NCBI GenBank assembly: GCA_025352375.1
Contig: JANXTL010000046.1
Coordinates: 1-57,353, forward strand
DNA length: 57,353 nucleotides
Direction: 5' to 3'
Source of the DNA: Acetobacteraceae bacterium
Lineage (GTDB): Bacteria; Pseudomonadota; Alphaproteobacteria; Acetobacterales; Acetobacteraceae
The notes beneath the pieces were generated by a model. It had not been told where the DNA came from. It ran no database searches and saw nothing but the letters and a program-made list of their open reading frames with translations. Position numbers and translations under genes: made by a program. This document shows, piece by piece, positions 36,247 to 44,444 of the stretch. Position 1 is the first letter of the stretch. Each line of letters starts with the position of its first letter.

Positions 36247-37617
36247 CTACATCATCTCGTATTCGATGGGGAACATCTCGCGGGGGTCGGCGACATCGGC
36301 GACGTGGTAGACGCTGAAGCGGTAGACCGGCCCGACCTCGATATCGGACGGTGAGAACGGAAAGGCCATGTTGCCTTCGCGGCACAAGCGTCCGGGGAAA
36401 TCGGTGTGCAGCATGTTGGCCCGAGCGACACCCAACACAGCGCTGGCCATTTCCTGGGATTGTTGGCCCACAACCTCGATCACGAACCCGACCTCGTGCG
36501 GGACAGCGTTACGGACGGGTTCGCGTTCGGCCATCACGCCATCGCGGCCGTAGACACGAAAGCCCAGCTTATAGGTATCCGGAGAGGCGCCGAACGCGGC
36601 GGCCTTCACTGCGACCTCCGACCGCACGGACGCCAAGAACGAATCCAACCGCCCGATCAGCAGAGGGTCGCGCGTCCCGGCGATGCACATGGCGCGATAA
36701 CCCGCCAGTTCCACTCCCTCCAACTTCACCGTGTATTGCGGCGCCGGCGTCCATTTCATGCCTGAAATCCGCACGGCGCGATCGCTGACCGCATCGAACC
36801 GGCAATCGGAAGTATCCAGCATCCCGCCGGGCTCGATGTGATGGATCGGGCTGGCGTTTTCGTGCAGCGAATGGTTTGCGATCGACAGCGGCGTGCAACG
36901 GCGGATCGGATTGCACGGCTCGCATTCCATGTGATCCTCGCGCACGGTCACGAACAGCGAATCATGCCCCTTGGGAATCGATGGCGTGGCGCCGCATTCC
37001 AGCATTTTCCCCGCGTACCAGGCCGGTGCCGGCGGCAGCTGCGCCCGTATGCACATCGCCGCCCAGGGCGCGGGGTCCGAACTGCGGCCGGCCAGCACGA
37101 CCTGGGCGCCGTTGTCCAACGCCTCGATAAACGGTTCCGGCCCCATCATCCCGACAATGCGGGTGGACCGGTCCACCACGGCGTCGGTCAGCTCCGGCTG
37201 ATGCGCCAGCGGGTGAATACCGCCGGCTGCGATGCGGCGTTTGATCTCCGCCGGGCTTTGCTCCGCGTGAATCAGCGCCATCTTGAAGTGCAGCCCATCC
37301 TCGCGCGCGATCTCCCGCGCCATATCGGCGACCAGGTTCAAATGGGGTTCGCCGCCCGCGCCGCCGCAGGTGCCGATCACCATCGGAATGCCCGCCTCGA
37401 TCGCCGCGTGCAGCATCAGCCGCAAATCCCGCCGGATCGAAATGGGGGAGCAGAACGGCTTCCCCACCCCCAAATAATGCGGCCCAGGATCGGAGCTGCC
37501 GCCGTCCACCCCGATCATGTCCGGCTTGCGCGCCATGCCGGCTTTCAGGGATGCCTCGGGGAACCCGTAACCCAGGATGGCGCTGGTCGAGAGCAGGCGG
37601 ATTTCCTTGGCGGACAT
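36247..37617 (-). CDS. AtuA-like acyclic terpene utilization protein (DUF1446)
   Basis: A 456-residue protein of the DUF1446/AtuA family. It has ILGYGFPEASLKAGM, the Gly/Asp-rich DMIGVDGGSSDPGPHYLG and a second Gly loop (VIGTCGGAGGEPHLNLV). Downstream are ALDNGAQVVLAGRSSDPAPW, the His-rich HHIEPGGMLDTSDCRF and the final VGQQSQEMASAVLGVARANM. AtuA from Pseudomonas is needed for citronellol/geraniol use, but its biochemical role is unsettled; many homologues sit in other catabolic operons. It is the first gene of the five-gene leftward operon and is divergent from a class II aldolase remnant. Confidence 0.9.
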   Translation of the reverse strand: MSAKEIRLLSTSAILGYGFPEASLKAGMARKPDMIGVDGGSSDPGPHYLGVGKPFCSPISIRRDLRLMLHAAIEAGIPMVIGTCGGAGGEPHLNLVADMAREIAREDGLHFKMALIHAEQSPAEIKRRIAAGGIHPLAHQPELTDAVVDRSTRIVGMMGPEPFIEALDNGAQVVLAGRSSDPAPWAAMCIRAQLPPAPAWYAGKMLECGATPSIPKGHDSLFVTVREDHMECEPCNPIRRCTPLSIANHSLHENASPIHHIEPGGMLDTSDCRFDAVSDRAVRISGMKWTPAPQYTVKLEGVELAGYRAMCIAGTRDPLLIGRLDSFLASVRSEVAVKAAAFGASPDTYKLGFRVYGRDGVMAEREPVRNAVPHEVGFVIEVVGQQSQEMASAVLGVARANMLHTDFPGRLCREGNMAFPFSPSDIEVGPVYRFSVYHVADVADPREMFPIEYEMM

Positions 37618-37705
37618 GGTTGGACGGTCTCCGGACGCTGTTGAGATACCACTACAACGTCCCGCCCGACCGGTCTAACCTGCGGTCGATACCGGGAGGA
37701 AATCC

Positions 37706-38033
37706 ATGATCTCGTGCTTCTGCTGCCAACCGGGCAGCCTCGGCCGTCGCGCCCTTTTGGCGAGCGCTGTAGCGTTCGCGGCCATACCGGCGCGCGCCGA
37801 AACAACCCCCGCATCGGGCGGCTCCGTTGACCCCGCGGTGATCGAGGACCTCGTTGCCGGCGACCGATAGGCTGATCCGCAATGCCGCTTTGGGCAAAGC
37901 TTTGGCAACCAAGCTGGGACAGCACTCCATCATACTGATGCGCGGCCACGGTTCCGTCGCCGCCACCAAAACGAACGAGGCACGGGTCGGACGCCCGTGG
38001 GAGCTGTGGAAGCGCCGTGCCATGGCGAAATAG
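37706..38033 (+). pseudogene. Class II aldolase/adducin family pseudogene
   Basis: From ATG 37706, with GGGAGGA five bases upstream, a secretion leader (LGRRALLASAVAFAAIPARA) is followed by SVDPAVIEDLVAGDR and a TAG at 37868-37870. VIEDLVA-x-x-R is the opening of class II aldolase/adducin proteins. In the next frame, from about 37872, the sequence reads IRNAALGKALATKLGQHSII, LMRGHGSVA and RPWELWKRRAMAK to a TAG at 38031-38033. These are the middle and the very end of the same family. About half of the normal 240-260 residues is gone and the pieces are out of frame. The ribosome site survives, so the decay is probably recent. It is divergent from the AtuA-like operon and may once have belonged to it. 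Confidence 0.72.
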
Positions 38034-38034
38034 C

Positions 38035-38430
38035 TCAGCCCAAACAAGCCGCGTTCAGCATCCCCAGCACCACCGAGACCGACGCCAGAAAGATCCCCTC
38101 GGCCATGTCGCCCTTCACCAGGGCGGCACTGGCGTCGCGGCGCAGCAAGCGCATCGCGGCAAAGCACAACAACTGCACCACCAGCGCCACCGCAGCCGTT
38201 ACGACCATATCGGCCAGCCCCCCGCTGTGGTTGATCGCCGACGCCAACGGCAGCGCGAACCCGATCATCGCCCCGCCTAACGCCAGCGCCGTGGCGCTGT
38301 TGCCGGAACGGATCAGCTCCCATTCCTTGATCTGGGTCGCGAGCGTGTAAGCGGCCAGAAATGCCGCGAACAACAGGACCGCCGTACCGAAATAGCTCAA
38401 AAACAGCAGTATGGCGTTGGGATCGCTCAT
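38035..38430 (-). CDS. DUF350 (UPF0719, YjfL-like) membrane protein
   Basis: A 131-residue inner-membrane protein with four hydrophobic helices (about 8-28, 45-67, 73-95 and 107-130). DUF350 words are the ALALGGAMIGFALPLASAI block and DMAEGIFLASVSVVLG. It overlaps the glutathionylspermidine synthase-like gene by four bases and comes third after the YgiB-like gene. The same trio (DUF1190, GSP-synthase-like, DUF350) occurs in enterobacteria as yjfM/yjfC/yjfL. Function unknown; a membrane-bound role with the ATP-grasp enzyme is inferred. Confidence 0.85.
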   Translation of the reverse strand: MSDPNAILLFLSYFGTAVLLFAAFLAAYTLATQIKEWELIRSGNSATALALGGAMIGFALPLASAINHSGGLADMVVTAAVALVVQLLCFAAMRLLRRDASAALVKGDMAEGIFLASVSVVLGMLNAACLG

Positions 38431-39539
38431 GGCGGGCTCCGGAAGTAATGCGGGACGAAGCGGCTGGTGTCGCGGGTGATGGGGGTCGAGTCCTCACGGA
38501 TGCCGATGCCGTGCGATTTGCCGGCGACGATCCAGGCACCGATCACCGGGTAGTTGCCACCGATTTTCGGCAATGGCCACCAGAGTTGGTGGACATATCC
38601 CTCCGAACCGTACGGCCCTTCGGTCTTGATGCCGGGGGCGTCGATGTTGGCACCCTCCCGCCCGAACAACGGCTTGGCGATTTCCAGCTGGCCGGTGCGG
38701 TTGGGTTCGCGGAACGCGGGCAGCAGGTTGGGGTGATTGGGAAACAGCTCCCACAACAACGCCAGGATGCCCTTGCTGGACAGCAGCAACCGCCACGCCG
38801 GCTCGATCCATTGGGTCGCCGCACTGGCGACGTTGCGGCCGAATTCGTCCCGCAACAGGAACTCCCACGGGTAGAGTTTGAACATGGCGCGTATCTCGGT
38901 CCGGTTCATGTCGACAAACCGGCGCCCATCCCAGCCGATTTCGTCGATGAACAGAAACGGCGCGTCCAGCCCCGCCTGCATCGCCGTGTCGCGGAGGTAG
39001 TCGGTGTTACCCTTATCCTCCGCCGTGTCGCGCATGCAGGTGAAATGCACCTGTTTCGGCAGCCGCAGGCTGCCCCAGGCAGCGATCAGTGCTTCATGGA
39101 TGGAGTTGAACTGGTCCGCGTCGGGATAGGCGCATTTCAGCCACTCCCACTGGACCACGCTGCTTTCGAACAGCGATGTCGGGGTGTCGGCGTTGTATTC
39201 CAAAAGCTTGGGCGGGCCCGTCCCGTCCCAGCACAAATCCATGCGGCCGTACAGGCTGGGTTCCCGCCGTTCCCAGGATCGCACCAGGATTGGCCACGCG
39301 CCTTCGGGGATGCCCAGCTCGACGCGCTTGTTGAACCGAACCGCATGATCCGCCGCCAGTTGGGTCAACCGTTCCAGCTCAGTCACGGCATCGTCGAGAA
39401 CGTCCACCTCGGCAGCGGTAAATTCCCAACAAGCCGTTTCGTCCCAATAGGGCTCTCCCGCGATTTCAGCATACGAAAAGCCGAGGTCGCGCGCGCGATC
39501 GCGCCAATCGTGCCGGGGCGGGATGCTATGGCGCCGCAT
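38427..39539 (-). CDS. Glutathionylspermidine synthase-like ATP-grasp ligase (YgiC/YjfC type)
   Basis: A 370-residue stand-alone ATP-grasp domain related to the synthetase half of Gss. Signature segments are GRMDLCWDGTGPPKLLEYNA, DTPTSLFESSVVQWEWL and IGWDGRRFVDMNRTEIRAMF. Further blocks are KYPWEFLLRDEFGR-like sequence (here LYPWEFLLRDEFGRN), KGILALLWELFPNHPNLLPA and KPLFGREGANI. The Gss amidase half is missing, as in YgiC. It lies 5 bp after the YgiB-like gene and overlaps DUF350. The true peptide substrate of YgiC-type enzymes is not established. Confidence 0.9.
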   Translation of the reverse strand: MRRHSIPPRHDWRDRARDLGFSYAEIAGEPYWDETACWEFTAAEVDVLDDAVTELERLTQLAADHAVRFNKRVELGIPEGAWPILVRSWERREPSLYGRMDLCWDGTGPPKLLEYNADTPTSLFESSVVQWEWLKCAYPDADQFNSIHEALIAAWGSLRLPKQVHFTCMRDTAEDKGNTDYLRDTAMQAGLDAPFLFIDEIGWDGRRFVDMNRTEIRAMFKLYPWEFLLRDEFGRNVASAATQWIEPAWRLLLSSKGILALLWELFPNHPNLLPAFREPNRTGQLEIAKPLFGREGANIDAPGIKTEGPYGSEGYVHQLWWPLPKIGGNYPVIGAWIVAGKSHGIGIREDSTPITRDTSRFVPHYFRSPP

Positions 39540-39544
39540 ACCGG

Positions 39545-39811
39545 TCAGGAGCCCGCGTGGTGGGCGGAACCGGACGATCCGAAACCGCTGCGAGCGACAG
39601 ACGAAGACGAATGGGTGCCGCTGATGCTCTTGCCGGTGGAACTGGTGTAGCTATGGAAAAACCAGTAGCTGCTACCCGAGCGGCCGTAGGAATTCGAACA
39701 GGCGATCGGTTCGCCCGTCGCCGGGTCCTGACAGCGTTTGGTGTTGTTCACGGCCATGGCCGTGGCGCCGCCGCCGAGCAAGACCAGAGAGATGGCTATG
39801 GCTGTTCGCAT
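39545..39811 (-). CDS. Small exported Ser-rich protein, YgiB (DUF1190)-like
   Basis: An 88-residue protein with an N-terminal signal peptide (MRTAIAISLVLLGGGATAMA). The mature part has two cysteines (KRCQDPATGEPIACSNS) and a long Ser/Gly/His-rich tail (SSYWFFHSYTSSTGKSISG and beyond). It is much shorter than YgiB, but its position before the YgiC-like gene, the CQD-x4-P-x-AC pattern and the tail composition suit a DUF1190 relative. ATG 39811 lies close after an A/T-rich sequence with a TTGACA at 39843-39848 (minus strand), a possible promoter. Confidence 0.7.
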   Translation of the reverse strand: MRTAIAISLVLLGGGATAMAVNNTKRCQDPATGEPIACSNSYGRSGSSYWFFHSYTSSTGKSISGTHSSSSVARSGFGSSGSAHHAGS

Positions 39812-39967
39812 AATCGCGATTTGTCCATGTTGCTGGGGATGCTGTCAAATGTTCTGATATCGATATAAAAATCCATCTCCGACGAGTGGACGTCGCGATG
39901 TTAGCCCGACATTGTTCCACTGCCATATGCAGGCGCACAGAGATTATGGGTTTGCGGCGTTGTTCCA

Positions 39968-40819
39968 TTACGCCCGATCGTGCTCCGCGAAGAATGCGGT
40001 CAAATGTCCCAGCAACACATCCGGCTGCTCCTCCGGCATCCAATGGCCGCAATCTTCGACGATCCCGCCGCGTACGTCGGTGGCGAGGCGCCGTAACGAC
40101 TCAACCACCTCCATCCGCCGGCCCCAGGCGTTGTTGCCGCCCAATGCCAGCACGGGCATGGGGAGTTTGAAATCCTTCGCGATGGCTTCATTGTCGGCGA
40201 TGTCGCGCGGGATGTTGCGGTAATAGGCGAAGCCCGCCCGCAACGCCCCGATCTGGCGGTAGGTGCGCAAATACTCGGCAATGTCCGCCTCCGGTATGAC
40301 ATTCGGATGGTGGCCGTAATTGCGGTAGAACCAGCCGAAATAGATGTCCTCCCGCCCGGCGACCAACGCCTCCGGCAGATCGTGGGTCTGGTGGAAGGCG
40401 TGGTGCCAGCGGCGTCCGCCCTGACTGATATTGGGGCTGCCATCGCCGGGGATCGTCACATCCAGGATGGTGAGCGTGCGAACGGACTCGGGGTGCGCCG
40501 CTGCGACGGCATAGGCCGTCGGGCCGCCCCAGTCGTGCCCGACCAAATGGAACGCATCGATGCCCAGATGGTCGTGCACCAGCCGCCAAATATCGTTGCC
40601 AATTGTCTTCTTGTCGTAGCCCTCCGCTGGGCGGGAGGAATCACCCAGGCCGCGCAAATCCGGTGCGATGACCCGATACCGTTGCGCGAGTTCCGGCATG
40701 ACATGCCGCCACTCGTACCAGGTCTGCGGCCAACCATGCAGCAGTACGACGGGGAATCCCGCCCCAGCGGTGACGTAGTGCAGGCGGACGTCGCCCAGAT
40801 CGGCGTGGTGGTGGATCAT
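39968..40819 (-). CDS. Alpha/beta hydrolase, epoxide hydrolase-like
   Basis: A 283-residue alpha/beta hydrolase. The oxyanion motif is HGWPQTWYEWR (HGxP), the nucleophile is Asp in LVGHDWGGPTAY, and the base is His in EDCGHWMPEE. Tyr-rich lid segments (DIYFGWFYRNYGHH, LRAGFAYYRNIP) are typical of epoxide hydrolases and fluoroacetate dehalogenases. ATG 40819 is preceded by TGAGGA at five to six bases; the open frame to 40999 runs into the divergent gene and is not used. The reaction would be hydrolysis of an epoxide or haloacid through an ester intermediate; the substrate is unknown. Confidence 0.88.
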   Translation of the reverse strand: MIHHHADLGDVRLHYVTAGAGFPVVLLHGWPQTWYEWRHVMPELAQRYRVIAPDLRGLGDSSRPAEGYDKKTIGNDIWRLVHDHLGIDAFHLVGHDWGGPTAYAVAAAHPESVRTLTILDVTIPGDGSPNISQGGRRWHHAFHQTHDLPEALVAGREDIYFGWFYRNYGHHPNVIPEADIAEYLRTYRQIGALRAGFAYYRNIPRDIADNEAIAKDFKLPMPVLALGGNNAWGRRMEVVESLRRLATDVRGGIVEDCGHWMPEEQPDVLLGHLTAFFAEHDRA

Positions 40820-40925
40820 CGGTATCCTCAGGGTCGGGGCGGCGATCATGGCCTGACCCATGACTTTTCGTCCACCGCCCAAACGCTTCATGACAGCCAA
40901 GCGGGCCGCTGATACACTCGCCGGT

Positions 40926-42614
40926 ATGAAATATGCCCGATGTGCCAGCCGCACTGCATTCCTGACTCTGTCGTTGCTCGCGGTTTGTGCCGCTGGCAAC
41001 CCGCCCCCTGGTAACGCGCCGCTTGGCGGATCGACCGCCCGGCTCGACTATCCCGCCGGCGCCTTCGGCCATTACCTCGCCGGCCGCTTCGCCGCGGCCC
41101 AGGCCGATCCCAGCACGGCCGCGAGAGAACTGGCCCGCGCGGTGGAACTGGATGCGAACGAACCGGCCCTGACCGAGCAGGCATTTGTGGCGGCCCTCGC
41201 GGCGGAGCAGCCGGAGGCGACCGCGCTCGCTCGGCTCATTCCGGACAATCAGATCGCCCAGCTTGTCCTGGCCGGCGAAGATATGCGGGCAGGCCGCTGG
41301 GATGCGGCGGAGAAAATCTACCACGCGCTGCCCCGGGAAGGTCTGACGCAACTGCTGCAACCGTTGTTGATCGCCTGGGCGCAGCAAGGCAGTGGAAAGA
41401 CGGACGCGGCGCTGGAAACCCTGCGCCCGTTCGCCGAAAATCCGCGCTTCAGGGGTATCTTCGCCGAGCATGCTGCCATGATCGCCGACCTTGCGAACCG
41501 GCGCGCGGAGGCGACGCGGTACTATGAAATGGTGGCCGGCGGTGCTTCGGACACCAATCTACGCCTGGCCCAGGTTCTGGCCAGTTGGATGGCGCGTAAC
41601 GGTCAGGCCGATCTCGCGCAACAACTCCTGACCGCGGTCGCGGACCGCTCCCCGGAAATCCGAATCGCGCTACCGGATTTGGTGACCCACCTGCGGGACC
41701 GGCCGGTCGATAGTGTTAACGATGGCGTTGCTGAGTCGTATGTCGCTCTCGCGGCAGCCTTGCGCGCAAACGATCAGAACGAGCTCTCGCTGCTGATGCT
41801 GCACCTCGCGTTTCGCGCCCGGTCAGACTTTTCCGCCGCGCGGCTTCTGGCGGAAGAAATCCACATCTCGGAAAAGCACTACGCCCTGGCATTGCAGGAA
41901 GTGGAGGCCATCCCGCAGCGCGATCCACTGATCGCCATGGCCCGGCTCCGGCGGGCGGCGCTGTTGGCGCAACTTGAGCATTCCGATCAGGCTATGGAAC
42001 TGTTGCAATCCATGTTGACCGACTATCCCGATAGCGCGCTGCCGGATATCCAGCTGGGCGATGTCCTGCGCGTCAAACGCCGCTTCGGCGATGCTATCGC
42101 GGCCTACACCAAAGCCATCGGACGCATCGATATCCCGCAAAAATCCGATTGGGGGGTGTTCTACAATCGTGGCGTCGCCTTCGAGCGGGCCGGCAAATGG
42201 CCGTTGGCGGAAGCCGACCTTAAAATGGCGCTGCAACTGTTTCCTGGCCAACCCTTCGTGCTGAACTACCTCGGCTACACTTGGGCCGACATGGGCCGCA
42301 ACCTGCCCGAGGCTCGGACCATGATCCAGGCCGCCGCGATCGCCCGCCGGAACGATGGCGCCGTGACCGACAGCCTGGGCTGGGTAATGTTCCGCATGGG
42401 CGACGTGGCCAGTGCCGTCAGCGCCTTGGAACGCGCGGTGGAACTGGAGCCCGAAGATCCGACCATCACCGACCATCTCGGAGACGTCTACTTCGCGGCG
42501 GGACGAAAGTTGGAGGCTCGCTACGAGTGGAAGCGCGCGCTGACCCTCAACCCAACACCTGAGGACGCGGTCAAGATCGAAACCAAACTGACAAACGGCC
42601 AACCCGCCCCGTGA
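40926..42614 (+). CDS. Exported tetratricopeptide repeat protein
   Basis: A 562-residue protein with a signal peptide ([17 protein letters not shown]; a lipoprotein box is possible at LLAVC). About ten TPR-like helical pairs follow, clearest in the C-terminal half ([60 protein letters not shown]). TPR proteins act as docking scaffolds. Upstream of ispE, such proteins are common in alphaproteobacteria. ATG 40926 follows CCGGT with no strong ribosome site. Its stop overlaps the GTG of ispE, so the two are translationally coupled. Role unknown; envelope assembly is likely. Confidence 0.87.
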   Translation: MKYARCASRTAFLTLSLLAVCAAGNPPPGNAPLGGSTARLDYPAGAFGHYLAGRFAAAQADPSTAARELARAVELDANEPALTEQAFVAALAAEQPEATALARLIPDNQIAQLVLAGEDMRAGRWDAAEKIYHALPREGLTQLLQPLLIAWAQQGSGKTDAALETLRPFAENPRFRGIFAEHAAMIADLANRRAEATRYYEMVAGGASDTNLRLAQVLASWMARNGQADLAQQLLTAVADRSPEIRIALPDLVTHLRDRPVDSVNDGVAESYVALAAALRANDQNELSLLMLHLAFRARSDFSAARLLAEEIHISEKHYALALQEVEAIPQRDPLIAMARLRRAALLAQLEHSDQAMELLQSMLTDYPDSALPDIQLGDVLRVKRRFGDAIAAYTKAIGRIDIPQKSDWGVFYNRGVAFERAGKWPLAEADLKMALQLFPGQPFVLNYLGYTWADMGRNLPEARTMIQAAAIARRNDGAVTDSLGWVMFRMGDVASAVSALERAVELEPEDPTITDHLGDVYFAAGRKLEARYEWKRALTLNPTPEDAVKIETKLTNGQPAP

Positions 42615-43465
42615 GACTGTCGGAATCCGCCCCGGCGAAGATCAATCTTACGCTCCATGTCACCGGCAAGCGGGCGGATGGCTACCATCTGCTCGATAGT
42701 CTGGTGGTATTTGCCGGCATCGGCGACCGGCTGCATGCCGAACCAGCAGATGGACTTTCGCTGCGTGTGAACGGCCCCTTCGCGGCGGGCTTGGACGGCG
42801 AGAGCGACAACCTGGTATTGCGTGCCGCTCAGGCGCTGGCGGATGCGGCCGGAATCCCGCCGAACGCGGCGTTGGTGCTGGAGAAAAACCTGCCCGTGGC
42901 GTCCGGCATCGGTGGCGGATCCGCCGACGCGGCGGCGGCATTGCGCCTGCTGTCCCGCCTTTGGGCGGTCACCCTCGACCCCAGGGCCATGTTCGGACTG
43001 GCGGAACGCCTGGGCGCCGATGTGCCGGTGTGCCTGGCGGGTCAACCCACCCGCATGCGCGGTGTCGGTGAGCGGCTCGATCCCCCGCCAACGATGCCGG
43101 ACTACGGCCTGGTGCTGGTCAATCCAGGCATAGCACTCAGCACCGCGGACGTGTTCCGCGCACGCCGGAGCGATTTTTCGCAGGAGGCCGATCTGCCCGC
43201 GGGATGGGACAGCGCAGCGTCGATGGCGGCCGAATTGCGCGGCCTGACCAACGATCTGCAAACGCCCGCGATCGCGTTACGCCCCGTGATCGGCGATGTT
43301 TTGGCAGCGCTAACCGCCCGCCCCGGCTGCCTGCTGGCGCGCATGAGCGGGTCCGGCGCCACCTGTTTCGGCCTGTTCCCGGACCCCGATCATGCGATGC
43401 GGGAAGCCGCTTTCCTGGCACGCGAGGGCTGGTGGATCTGGGGCGGCGGCATGGCAAGCGCATAA
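42611..43465 (+). CDS. ispE: IspE, CDP-ME kinase
   Basis: IspE phosphorylates 4-diphosphocytidyl-2-C-methyl-D-erythritol at the 2-hydroxyl, the fourth MEP step. It is a 284-residue GHMP kinase. The start is [20 protein letters not shown], the ATP-binding motif is [17 protein letters not shown], and the C-terminal motif is [17 protein letters not shown] 42611 overlaps the upstream stop TGA (GTGA). It lies 35 kb from ispH/dxs and is the fourth isoprenoid gene of the window. tRNA-Gln follows 46 bp after. Confidence 0.95.
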   Translation: MRLSESAPAKINLTLHVTGKRADGYHLLDSLVVFAGIGDRLHAEPADGLSLRVNGPFAAGLDGESDNLVLRAAQALADAAGIPPNAALVLEKNLPVASGIGGGSADAAAALRLLSRLWAVTLDPRAMFGLAERLGADVPVCLAGQPTRMRGVGERLDPPPTMPDYGLVLVNPGIALSTADVFRARRSDFSQEADLPAGWDSAASMAAELRGLTNDLQTPAIALRPVIGDVLAALTARPGCLLARMSGSGATCFGLFPDPDHAMREAAFLAREGWWIWGGGMASA

Positions 43466-43511
43466 CACGCTTGCCGCGAACGCCGGCCCGACCTATCAAC
43501 GCGGCGCGCGA

Positions 43512-43586
43512 TGGGGTGTCGCCAAGCGGTAAGGCAACGGATTTTGATTCCGTCATACGGAGGTTCGATCCCTCCCACCCCAGCCA
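43512..43586 (+). tRNA. tRNA-Gln (TTG)
   Basis: A 75-base cloverleaf with encoded CCA. The acceptor stem TGGGGTG pairs with CACCCCA, followed by discriminator G and CCA. The D stem is GCC/GGC. The anticodon stem ACGGA/TCCGT encloses TTTTGAT, with anticodon TTG. The T stem GGAGG/CCTCC has loop TTCGATC. It follows ispE and lies 5 bp from the convergent SDR stop. Confidence 0.93.
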
Positions 43587-43591
43587 ATCCC

Positions 43592-44359
43592 TCAGACCGC
43601 CATGTAGCCGCCGTCGACGTTGTAGCACGCCCCGGTGACATACGACGCGCGGTCGCTGCTGAGCCAGACGACCATTTCGGCGATTTCCTCGGGCTTGCCC
43701 ATGCGGCCAAACGGCGTGCTCGCCATGATCTCGGCGCCGCGCCGGCGCATCGTGTCGGCGGTCATGTTCGTTTCGATATAGCCGGGGCACACCGCGTTCA
43801 CGCGGATGTTGTCGCCGGCATATTCCAGCGCCGCCGTCTTGGTGAGGCCGAGCACGCCGTGCTTGGCGGCGACGTAGGCGGAGGAGGTGCGCAGACCCAC
43901 CAGCCCGGCGATCGAGCCGGTGTTGACGATCACCCCGCCGCCCTGGGCGATCATTTGCGGCAGCTCGTGCTTCATGCACAGCCACACGCCTTTCAGGTTC
44001 ACGCCGATCATCCGGTCAAACGATTCGTCGGCCCATTCGTGCGTGCGCTTGCCCGAGGCATCGACCTGGAATCCGGCGATGCCCGCGTTGTTGAAGGCGC
44101 AATCGAGGCGCCCATAGGCCGCGACCACCGACGCGACCATCGCCTTGACTGTCGCGCTGTCGGTGACATCGCCGGTCAGGGTCATCGCCTGCCCACCGGC
44201 CGCGTTGACCAGCGCTACGGTTTCCTGCGCCGCTTGTTCATTGAAATCGGCGATCGCCAGCCGCGCACCTTCCCGCGCGAACGCCAGCGCCGTCGCTCGG
44301 CCGATGCCGCCGCCACCGCCAGTGATGAGGGCGGATTTTCCTTCGAGTATGCCGGACAT
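43592..44359 (-). CDS. SDR-family oxidoreductase (copy B)
   Basis: A 255-residue classical short-chain dehydrogenase. The cofactor motif is TGGGGGIG, NNAG is in LDCAFNNAGIAGF, the catalytic Ser is in NTGSIAGL, and Y-x-x-x-K is in AYVAAKHGVLGLTK. The C-terminal block is SSDRASYVTGACYNVDGGY. It is a close paralogue of the SDR at 25045-25812: same length and many identical blocks. It ends 5 bp from the tRNA and lies 85 bp after the quinone oxidoreductase on the same strand. Substrate unknown. Confidence 0.9.
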   Translation of the reverse strand: MSGILEGKSALITGGGGGIGRATALAFAREGARLAIADFNEQAAQETVALVNAAGGQAMTLTGDVTDSATVKAMVASVVAAYGRLDCAFNNAGIAGFQVDASGKRTHEWADESFDRMIGVNLKGVWLCMKHELPQMIAQGGGVIVNTGSIAGLVGLRTSSAYVAAKHGVLGLTKTAALEYAGDNIRVNAVCPGYIETNMTADTMRRRGAEIMASTPFGRMGKPEEIAEMVVWLSSDRASYVTGACYNVDGGYMAV

Positions 44360-44444
44360 GATGTTTCGTTCCTTATAAGGCCGCCAAGGTGAAACGGCCC
44401 CGAACTTTCGCCCAGGGCCGCGTCGAACGCCGATCCGGAGAAAT

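Noticed and set aside
43512-43586. tRNA-Gln as an integration (att) site
   Set aside because: No integrase, direct repeat of the tRNA 3' end or foreign island lies beside it.
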